Below are positions 58,298 to 64,000 of a stretch of DNA of 64,000 nt, in pieces. A program made the position numbers and the translations under genes. The DNA comes from Geoglobus sp. UBA235 (GTDB taxonomy: Archaea; Halobacteriota; Archaeoglobi; Archaeoglobales; Archaeoglobaceae), in contig DACG01000017.1 of assembly GCA_002494725.1 (NCBI GenBank), positions 1-64,000 of the forward strand. Direction: 5' to 3'. The notes under the pieces were generated by a model that did not search any database, was not told the DNA's origin, and saw nothing but the letters and a program-made list of their open reading frames with translations. Position 1 is the first letter of the stretch; the number at the start of each line of letters is the position of its first letter.

Positions 58298-59329
58298 TCA
58301 GGTGCTCTGAGGTGACTCCGCCTCGGCCCTTTCCCTGAGCATCTCCCTTACTCTGCCCCAGATCCCCTCAGGTGCAAGCACTCCAACTGCTATCAGTATT
58401 GCGTAGAGAATCACATCATCGTTTATGGGAAGCCATTCAGGTATTGACGGCAGAAGACTCCTGAGCCACCAGCTCTTCATCAGGTATATGACGATTCCTC
58501 CAAAAAGAGGGCCGTAAAGTGTTCCAAGGCCTCCAATCACCGCTGAAAGAATTATCAGAAGCATTAAGGGTATATCGTAAAGATCAGGACCGATTGTAAT
58601 TCTGTAGTGAACTATCGCAGCCCCTCCGATACCAGCAAAGAAGGAGCTTATCACAAAGGAGAGAATCTTGTACCTGACAACATTAACACCTATGGACTCT
58701 GCAAGATCCTCATCATCTCTCACAGCCCTGAATCTCAGGCCTATTCTACTGTTCACAATGAAATAGATTATCACAAATGAGATCAGGAAGATAACAAAGG
58801 CATAGTAGTATCTGAGGGTCACATCTCCAGCCAACGACCTCTCAAGACCGATTGAGAACCCCTCCTCACCACCGAAAATGTCTGAAAATACAAAGACAGA
58901 CTTCAGGAAAACCAGCGGCAGGATTGCCGTGACAAGGGAGAAGTAAAATCCCTTGAGCCTCAGGGTTATAATTCCTATTGCAAGTCCAAAGAACCCGGCC
59001 ACAATACCACCCGCTAAGATCGACACCGGTATTGGTGCCTGAGGCATGCCCGCAAGAAAGTCGACAGATCCTTCAAACCTCGATGGAACCTGCATCAGTG
59101 CTGCTGTATACGCTCCAAGCCCAACAAAAACCGTATGACCGAGATTCACCTGACCTGTGTAGCCAACTATAACGTCCCAGCTTATAACGAGGATCAGAAA
59201 CAGAAACATCATTCCGACAAGGTAAACGTATGCCTCAGGAAGAAAAGCCGGAGCTGCAGCGAACACAACCAGAAACACAATCCCCAGGATGAGTTTTTTA
59301 AAGTCCGTTTTCAGCATCTCAGCCCTCAT
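58298..59329 (-). CDS. livM: Branched-chain-type ABC permease LivM
   Basis: A 343-residue inner-membrane permease with about nine helices and the LivM pattern SWDVIVGYTGQVNLGHTVFVGLGAYTAALM (given as a region), LRLKGFYFSLVTAILPLVF, and the cytoplasmic EAA-like loop NSRIGLRFRAVRDDEDLAESIGV. It works with LivH, LivG, LivF and LivK. In Rhodopseudomonas, Liv-type systems next to aromatic genes take up benzoates (HbaEFGH), so an aromatic-acid substrate is plausible. It overlaps livH by 4 bp. Confidence 0.88.
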   Translation of the reverse strand: MRAEMLKTDFKKLILGIVFLVVFAAAPAFLPEAYVYLVGMMFLFLILVISWDVIVGYTGQVNLGHTVFVGLGAYTAALMQVPSRFEGSVDFLAGMPQAPIPVSILAGGIVAGFFGLAIGIITLRLKGFYFSLVTAILPLVFLKSVFVFSDIFGGEEGFSIGLERSLAGDVTLRYYYAFVIFLISFVIIYFIVNSRIGLRFRAVRDDEDLAESIGVNVVRYKILSFVISSFFAGIGGAAIVHYRITIGPDLYDIPLMLLIILSAVIGGLGTLYGPLFGGIVIYLMKSWWLRSLLPSIPEWLPINDDVILYAILIAVGVLAPEGIWGRVREMLRERAEAESPQST

Positions 59330-60183
59330 TCTTCCACCCCGAACAGTCCTGTTGGTTTAAACACAAGTATCGCAATAATCACGAGAAGTGCCGCAAATTC
59401 AGCCCACTGAGCCCCAAGAAACTGGTTGGTTATCGTGATTATGTAGCCGATGATGAATGCTGCCACAATGCTTCCCTTGATGCTTCCAAGCCCTCCCAGT
59501 ATGACAATTGCAAATGCAAAGATGAGGGCCTTTAACGATGCAGCGGGAGATGCCGCAAACACCTGTGTGTAGAGCACACCACCTATCCCTGCAAGCACCG
59601 CCGAAAGAAACATTGTGATGATAAAGATCCTGTCCACATTTATTCCAACAAGCAGTGCACCCTCATAGTTCTGTGAAGATGCCATTATCATCTTTCCAGT
59701 CCTTGTTTTGTGAATGAAGAGTTCAAGCAGGGCCAGAACAACAACAGCAACAACAAAGGCCAGAATCCTCTTGTAGGTTATGGGTGTCTTTCCAATTCTG
59801 AGAACACCGGAAATCAGGGCTGGATAGGATATTCCGTGCTCACCGAAGATTATTATGAGGATCTGCTCCACAAGAAGGGCTATGGCAAGGGTGACGATTA
59901 TGACCATGACCTCGTGCTCCTTGATTCTGGCAAGAAGCCCGGTGTATATCGCAACGGCAAAACCCCCCACAAAAAGTATGCTTATCAGGGTTGCGAGGTA
60001 GGGGTTTACACCGCTTTTTGCAAGAACTATTCCAAGATATGCCGCCAGAATGAAAAATATCCCGTGGGCAAAATTCAAAATCCTGGCGACTCCAAAGATA
60101 AGGGAGAAGCCAGATGCAACGAGAGCCCATATGCCACCAACGACTGCACCGTAAACGATGATTCTGACTGCAATGTCTATCAT
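59326..60183 (-). CDS. livH: Branched-chain-type ABC permease LivH
   Basis: A 285-residue permease with the LivH start GAVVGGIWALVASGFSLIFG and ARILNFAHGIFFILAAYLG, the EAA-like IHKTRTGKMIMASSQNYEGA and the late ILGGLGSIKGSIVAAFIIG. Partner of LivM. It is separated from livK by 72 bp. Confidence 0.9.
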   Translation of the reverse strand: MIDIAVRIIVYGAVVGGIWALVASGFSLIFGVARILNFAHGIFFILAAYLGIVLAKSGVNPYLATLISILFVGGFAVAIYTGLLARIKEHEVMVIIVTLAIALLVEQILIIIFGEHGISYPALISGVLRIGKTPITYKRILAFVVAVVVLALLELFIHKTRTGKMIMASSQNYEGALLVGINVDRIFIITMFLSAVLAGIGGVLYTQVFAASPAASLKALIFAFAIVILGGLGSIKGSIVAAFIIGYIITITNQFLGAQWAEFAALLVIIAILVFKPTGLFGVEE

Positions 60184-60255
60184 GTTTTATGATGATTTGA
60201 CAAAAAATAAAAAAATTTCGGTTAAAAGTTTACAAAATCAAGTGGCTTTATTAAA

Positions 60256-61593
60256 CTAAATCCATGGTGGCAACTTCAGCTGTCCATTTGCGACTGTGGA
60301 TGGATAGATTATGTACTGCTTACCATCCTGCCACTGAGCTATCCAGTTCCTGACGTAGTCGTCACCCCAGACCAAAGCATGGTTCTTGTGGAATGCAACA
60401 TTTCTCGTAAGCTTTGCTGGATTTCCTGGCTTGTACTTTTCAAGGTACTTGACAACAACATCTGGATCGAATGGATTCTTCTCTCCTGCCTTGTAGGCAG
60501 CCTCTACAGCCATCTTGTAGATGTAAACTGCATCGTAAGCTCCATAAGCTTGGTGAGACTCGGGATAGTGCCCGTATTCCTTCTTGTAGGCCTCAACAAA
60601 CTTTGCTGCCATCTCCGTTGGTGGTGCTGTCACGAGAACGCCACCATCAGCCAAGAATATGTAGTAGTTCGCAGCGCCTCCGGTTTTCTCATAGAATCCT
60701 GCATCTATTGCAGCGAGGTCATGTCCTGCAAGAAGCGCCGGGATCTGGAGCTCGGCCCACTGCTTCGCAAGAACGTCTCCAGTTCCTGCAATTGCCAGTA
60801 TGGGCATTATCAGGTCTGCACCCTTGTCCTGAGCATCAAGCAGGAGCTGCTCATACTCCGTGTACCCTCTTGGAACCTTCTCATCGCCAACAATTTCTAT
60901 GTTCCTTTCCTCGAGGAGAGGTGTAAGGCCCTTCATAACCGCATCGGTCCACACATGCTCATCTCTGATTATGTACACCTTATTTACCGTAACTCCCTGG
61001 TCCCTCAGATAATCGATCATCTCAGCAAGATCCCATGCAAATGTTGAACCGTTGTTCTGGCTTATTCTGAACCAGTACTTGTACTTGTCATACTCCTTTG
61101 CAACCATCGCAGGATGAGCGGGACTTGAAGCGTCAGCAAGGAATACAGTTTTTGTTTCAGCCATAACCTCCATCATGGCACTCATGATACCGCTGCTGAA
61201 TCCTCCCGTTATCATGTCAGCCTTCTCTTCTGTTGCAAGCCTTCTGAATTCTTTTGTGGCCTCATCCGGCTTGAGCTTTGTGTCTCCAACAACAACTCTC
61301 ACCTTGAGACCAAGGATGCCGCCCTGAGCGTTGATCTCCTTTGCTGCAAGCATGGCAGCATTCTTTTCAGCCGTACCTTCAGGTAACGCCATTGGGCCGA
61401 TTACTCCAATCACAACCTCTTTTTTACCACCAAATGGTGGTGGTGTTGCGGTCTTTTCTGGTGTGGGAGTTGGTTTTGGGGTTTCTGTAGCAGCTGGTTT
61501 TGGAGTTGGAGTAGCCTCTGGTTTTTTCTCTTCCTGTGCACATCCGAACACCAGCACAGCCAACAATACCAGTATCAACACTTTCCGCATCAT
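60256..61593 (-). CDS. livK: Liv-type ABC transporter substrate-binding lipoprotein
   Basis: A protein of about 445 residues. The signal peptide MMRKVLILVLLAVLVFGC has a lipobox (C18), then a Pro/Thr/Lys tether (KPEATPTPKPAATETPKPTP). The binding domain of the Leu/Ile/Val class follows (EVVIGVIGPMALPEGTAEKN, RRLATEEKADMITGGFSSGI and YPESHQAYGAYDAVYIYKMA). The start at 61593 is chosen by the signal peptide and the TATA box about 30 bp upstream. It diverges from livG. Ligand unknown but likely tied to the adjacent acyl-CoA ligase. Confidence 0.86.
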   Translation of the reverse strand: MMRKVLILVLLAVLVFGCAQEEKKPEATPTPKPAATETPKPTPTPEKTATPPPFGGKKEVVIGVIGPMALPEGTAEKNAAMLAAKEINAQGGILGLKVRVVVGDTKLKPDEATKEFRRLATEEKADMITGGFSSGIMSAMMEVMAETKTVFLADASSPAHPAMVAKEYDKYKYWFRISQNNGSTFAWDLAEMIDYLRDQGVTVNKVYIIRDEHVWTDAVMKGLTPLLEERNIEIVGDEKVPRGYTEYEQLLLDAQDKGADLIMPILAIAGTGDVLAKQWAELQIPALLAGHDLAAIDAGFYEKTGGAANYYIFLADGGVLVTAPPTEMAAKFVEAYKKEYGHYPESHQAYGAYDAVYIYKMAVEAAYKAGEKNPFDPDVVVKYLEKYKPGNPAKLTRNVAFHKNHALVWGDDYVRNWIAQWQDGKQYIIYPSTVANGQLKLPPWI

Positions 61594-61616
61594 TAATTGT
61601 GATTGAGAAAGGTAAT

Positions 61617-61628
61617 ACTTAAATATTT
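61617..61628. promoter_or_regulatory. Bidirectional TATA element between livK and livG
   Basis: ACTTAAATATTT contains the palindrome AAATATTT and lies about 27 bp from the livG ATG (61651) and about 31 bp from the livK ATG (61593). No other TATA-like element is visible in the 57-bp gap, so a single element may serve both directions and keep the two halves of the transporter in step. Confidence 0.45.
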
Positions 61629-61650
61629 CGAATGCACTAACCAATTTACG

Positions 61651-62346
61651 ATGAAGACTTTACTTAAGGTGGAAAATGTAAAGAAAAAATTCGGTGAACT
61701 TGTAGCTTTGGAAAACATAAACTTCGAAGTAGTTGACAAAGAATGTCTGGGTATAATAGGACCCAATGGAGCTGGCAAGACGACACTGTTCAATGTGATC
61801 TCCGGATACATGAGGCCAACCGAGGGGAGGGTGGAATTCATGGGGAAAGATATTACAGGCAAGAGGCCAAGTGAACTTGCAAAGCTTGGACTTGTCAGAA
61901 CCTTTCAGCTCATAAAGGCATTCATGAACATGAGCGTTGAGGAAAACTTCAGGGTTATAACAGACGACTACAAGGAGATAATGAAGGATTTCGATCTCTG
62001 GAGCAAAAGGGACATGCTTGCAAGAAATCTACCACAGGGAGATCTGAGGAAGCTCAACATAGGTCTTGCTCTTGCCACAAATCCAAAACTCCTGCTACTG
62101 GACGAGCCATTTTCTGGACTGAGCCCGAGAGAGTGTGCAGAGCTTCATTCAGCAATAGACAGACTGAAAGAGAGAGAGGTTACAATGATAGTCATCGAGC
62201 ACAAGCTTAAGGAGCTTTTCAATCACGCTGAAAGGGTTATTGTTCTTAATTACGGAGTACTGCTCTGTCAGGGAACTCCTGAAGAGATCGTGAGAGACAT
62301 AAGGGTTATTGAGGCATACTTGGGTGATGGATATGCAGTTGCTTGA
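61651..62346 (+). CDS. livG: Liv-type ABC transporter ATPase LivG
   Basis: A 231-residue ABC ATPase: Walker A GPNGAGKTTLF, the Q-loop VRTFQLIKAF, a signature region in NLPQGDLRKLNIGLALA (a divergent LSGGQ), Walker B LLLLDEPFSGLS and switch His in VIEHKLKEL. The LivG-type CLGIIGPNGAGK start is present. Its ATG at 61651 gives a leaderless or very short-leader message; the frame extends upstream but overlaps the promoter. The 3' end overlaps livF. Confidence 0.9.
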   Translation: MKTLLKVENVKKKFGELVALENINFEVVDKECLGIIGPNGAGKTTLFNVISGYMRPTEGRVEFMGKDITGKRPSELAKLGLVRTFQLIKAFMNMSVEENFRVITDDYKEIMKDFDLWSKRDMLARNLPQGDLRKLNIGLALATNPKLLLLDEPFSGLSPRECAELHSAIDRLKEREVTMIVIEHKLKELFNHAERVIVLNYGVLLCQGTPEEIVRDIRVIEAYLGDGYAVA

Positions 62347-63022
62347 GGTTGAGGGCCTGAACTCTTACTATGGCAGAGCTCACATCCTTCACGGAGTCAA
62401 TCTTGATGTTGGAAAGGGAGAGGTTGTTGCTGTTCTGGGTCCAAATGGGGCTGGCAAGACAACACTGCTGAACTCAATATGCGGACTTGTGAAGAGCGAT
62501 GGAAAAATAAGCTTCAATGGAGAGAGGATTGACAGCTTAAAGCCACATGAGAGGATAAGAAAGGGAATAGGAGTGTGCCCTGAGGGAAGAAAGCTCTTTC
62601 CGTTTATGACAGTTGAGGACAATTTAAAACTTGGGGCGAGAGATGAGAACTGTGAGGAACAGCTCAAATTTGTTTATGAGCTATTCCCCAGGATCAGGGA
62701 ATTGAAGAACAATATAGTCAGAAACATGAGCGGTGGAGAGCAGCAGATGGTTGCAATTGGCAGGGCTTTGATGTCGAATCCAAATCTTCTGCTTCTTGAT
62801 GAGCCGTCAATGGGTCTCGCCCCAATAATCCTCGGAAAAATTCTTGAAGCCCTGAAAAGAATAAAAGAAGAGACAGACATCTCAATACTGCTCGTGGAGC
62901 AGAACGTTCATTTGGCCCTTGAGCTCGCAGACAGGGTTAATGTGCTCATAAAGGGAGAGATAGTCAGAGAAGGGAGGGCTGATGAGATGGATGATCTCGA
63001 AAAGCATTATTTCGAGCTTTGA
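62333..63022 (+). CDS. livF: Liv-type ABC transporter ATPase LivF
   Basis: A 229-residue ABC ATPase with GPNGAGKTTLLNSICG, FPFMTVEDNLKLGAR, the signature MSGGEQQMVAIGRALMSNP, Walker B LLLLDEPSMGLAPIIL and the LivF-type LLVEQNVHLALELADRV. It pairs with LivG. The start may be 62327 or 62333; the second has GGGTGATG upstream at normal spacing and lies within the livG end. Confidence 0.9.
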   Translation: MQLLEVEGLNSYYGRAHILHGVNLDVGKGEVVAVLGPNGAGKTTLLNSICGLVKSDGKISFNGERIDSLKPHERIRKGIGVCPEGRKLFPFMTVEDNLKLGARDENCEEQLKFVYELFPRIRELKNNIVRNMSGGEQQMVAIGRALMSNPNLLLLDEPSMGLAPIILGKILEALKRIKEETDISILLVEQNVHLALELADRVNVLIKGEIVREGRADEMDDLEKHYFEL

Positions 63023-63034
63023 GGAGGTGACTGA

Positions 63035-63445
63035 ATGACGGTTGTCATGAGGGTTAGAGATGTTATGAATAAGGATGTGACAAGAATCAATGCAAGAACT
63101 GATGTTGCAACGGCAACAAAGATAATGGTGGACAAGGGTGTCAGGTGTGCTGTTGTTGTTGACGACAACGGCAAACCCCTTGGGATAGTGACAGAAGGTT
63201 CAATTGCCAGAAAAGTCGTGAGGGACTGCAAGGATCCGAGCAAGATAAAGGTGAGCGAGATAATGTCCTCTCCCCTGAAAACAATACCTGCAGATGCGAC
63301 TCTGAGAGAAGCTTCAGAAAAACTGCTTGAGGAGGGTGTGAATCAGCTTTACGTTGAGGAGGATGGAGAGATAGTTGGTCTCATCACCGAGCACAGAATT
63401 CTAAAGGCAATTAACGAGGTTGTTCTTACACTCATATCAATTTAA
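63035..63445 (+). CDS. Tandem CBS-domain protein
   Basis: A 136-residue protein of two CBS motifs: VRDVMNKDVTRINARTDVATATKIMVDKGVR is the first region, with VVDDNGKPLGIVTEGSIARKV; KVSEIMSSPLKTIPADATLREASEKL and LYVEEDGEIVGLITEHRI make the second. CBS pairs bind adenine nucleotides (AMP, ATP, SAM) and act as energy sensors. It lies 12 bp after livF with a GAGGTGA Shine-Dalgarno, so it probably shares the transporter transcript and may regulate it or a neighbouring enzyme. Confidence 0.85.
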   Translation: MTVVMRVRDVMNKDVTRINARTDVATATKIMVDKGVRCAVVVDDNGKPLGIVTEGSIARKVVRDCKDPSKIKVSEIMSSPLKTIPADATLREASEKLLEEGVNQLYVEEDGEIVGLITEHRILKAINEVVLTLISI

Positions 63446-63489
63446 ACCATTTTCAATTTACGGATTTATCATTAAATTTTTAAAGAGTG

Positions 63490-63502
63490 TTTACAATGTA
63501 AT
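63490..63502. promoter_or_regulatory. TTTACA-N-TGTAA site upstream of the SDR gene
   Basis: TTTACAATGTAAT matches the perfect palindrome at 29770 closely. The preceding TTTAAAGAGTG also matches TTTAAAGAATG there, so about 20 contiguous bases differ at only two positions. A TATA-like AATTTTTAAA ends 6 bp upstream. Confidence 0.6.
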
Positions 63503-63516
63503 ATCAAGGTGGTGAA

Positions 63517-64000
63517 ATGAGGTTCAAGGACAGGGTTGTTTTGGTAACAGGTGCTGGAAGGGGAATTGGAAGAGCAATAGCGGAAGCTTTTGCAAAAGAG
63601 GGGGCAAAGGTTGCTGTTAATGACATAAATGAGGAAACGGCAAAGAACACGGCTGAAGAGCTGAAAAAGCTTGGTGGAAATGCTATCGGAGTCAAGGCAG
63701 ACGTCACAGACTATGAAGATGTGAAGAAAATGGTTGAGGAGGTGAAAAAGGTCTTTGGCCCTGTTGACATTCTTGTCAACAACGCAGGTTTCTGGACAAT
63801 AAAGAAATTCACAGACACAACACCTGAGGACTGGGAGAAGGACATAAGGATCTGCTATTATGGAACATTAAACTGTACACACGCAGTTCTGAAGGACATG
63901 ATTGAAAAGAAATATGGGAGAGTGATAAACATAGTCAGTGATGCTGGCAGAATTGGAGAGCCTTACCTCACAGTATATTCAGGAGCAAAAGCTGCTGTCA
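63517..64000 (+). CDS. SDR-family dehydrogenase, BadH-like (3' end outside window)
   Basis: The first 161 residues of a short-chain dehydrogenase: NAD(P) motif VLVTGAGRGIGRAIAEAFAKEG, NNAG in VDILVNNAGFWTIKKFTDTT, and YSGAK, the catalytic YxxxK, at the window end, after the catalytic Ser region INIVSDAGRIGEP. The segment from VDILVNNAG to SDAGRIG recalls 2-hydroxycyclohexanecarbonyl-CoA dehydrogenase BadH. It could oxidise the 6-hydroxy intermediate of the benzoyl-CoA pathway or cyclohexane carboxyl-CoA intermediates. The start at ATG 63517 follows AAGGTGGTGA. A TTTACA-type site lies upstream. Confidence 0.8.
   Translation, partial: MRFKDRVVLVTGAGRGIGRAIAEAFAKEGAKVAVNDINEETAKNTAEELKKLGGNAIGVKADVTDYEDVKKMVEEVKKVFGPVDILVNNAGFWTIKKFTDTTPEDWEKDIRICYYGTLNCTHAVLKDMIEKKYGRVINIVSDAGRIGEPYLTVYSGAKAAV

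Noticed and set aside
60229..60240. TTTACAAAATCA between livK and livH
   Set aside because: Only a half-site, inside a presumed operon, with no TATA context.
1..64000. CRISPR arrays, rRNA genes, intact insertion sequences, a replication origin
   Set aside because: No regularly spaced repeats, no rRNA-like sequence and no transposase with inverted repeats were seen. PCNA and priL are near each other, but no origin-like repeat cluster accompanies them.

Overview
The window looks like the chromosome of an anaerobic, probably hyperthermophilic euryarchaeon of the Archaeoglobaceae, most like Ferroglobus or Geoglobus. Three things suggest this: an archaeal-order ribosomal protein operon with eukaryote-like members (eS4, eL19, eL32, Rnp1, Cbf5, PCNA, PriL, pelota); archaeal TATA boxes with many leaderless starts; and an ATP-dependent benzoyl-CoA reductase pathway in an archaeon, known from that family. 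The species call is inference.

Layout. 0-5.9 kb: a truncated gene end, a secreted-type protein with an acidic tandem repeat, a pilin-like surface protein, a minimal VKOR-like membrane protein, a DUF234-type ATPase and a dolichol-kinase-like protein. 5.9-24.5 kb (all minus strand): one long information-processing run, from a SPOUT methyltransferase through uL3...uL15, SecY, the EMC3/YidC-like insertase, cytidylate kinase and Cbf5 to PCNA, primase large subunit and pelota. 24.5-28.9 kb: an ArsR-type regulator divergent from an amphi-Trp protein, a tiny ORF, hisA-hisB, a lipoprotein with EF-hand and transglutaminase-like regions, and a decayed integrase beside tRNA-Arg(CCG).

28.9-39.7 kb is the core of anaerobic aromatic degradation: dienoyl-CoA hydratase (Dch-like), an acetyltransferase, a 2[4Fe-4S] ferredoxin with a small Cys protein, an Lrp-like regulator, and an eight-gene operon with the four benzoyl-CoA reductase subunits (Bzd-like sizes), a NuoG-like iron-sulfur protein with a GIY-YIG-like tail, a thiolase with its DUF35 partner, and an F420/flavin LLM oxidoreductase. 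39.7-43.4 kb is a graveyard of decayed secreted-protein genes around two intact secreted proteins and a truncated regulator. 43.5-46.5 kb is a beta-oxidation operon. 46.5-52 kb holds three tightly coupled exported proteins: a BtuF-like binding protein, a DUF4430 plus alpha/alpha-barrel protein with a PGF-CTERM anchor, and a beta-propeller with two DUF4430 copies.

52-64 kb returns to aromatics: a 6-oxocyclohexenecarbonyl-CoA hydrolase-like protein with a zinc-ribbon tail, a second reductase/dehydratase set of the BCR/HAD family (two catalytic-type subunits plus one ATPase activator), an acyl-CoA ligase, a Liv-type ABC uptake system split across a divergent promoter, a CBS protein, and the start of a BadH-like dehydrogenase cut by the window edge.

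Putative flow: uptake (Liv), CoA activation (ligase), ferredoxin- and ATP-driven ring reduction (Bzd), hydration (Dch), dehydrogenation (an unassigned step; BadH-like or LLM protein possible), ring cleavage (Oah-like), beta-oxidation. A short motif, TTTACA-N-TGTAAA or TTTACAAAGTTA, recurs 5-10 bp after the TATA box of six promoters across these genes and may define a regulon controlled by the Lrp-like protein.
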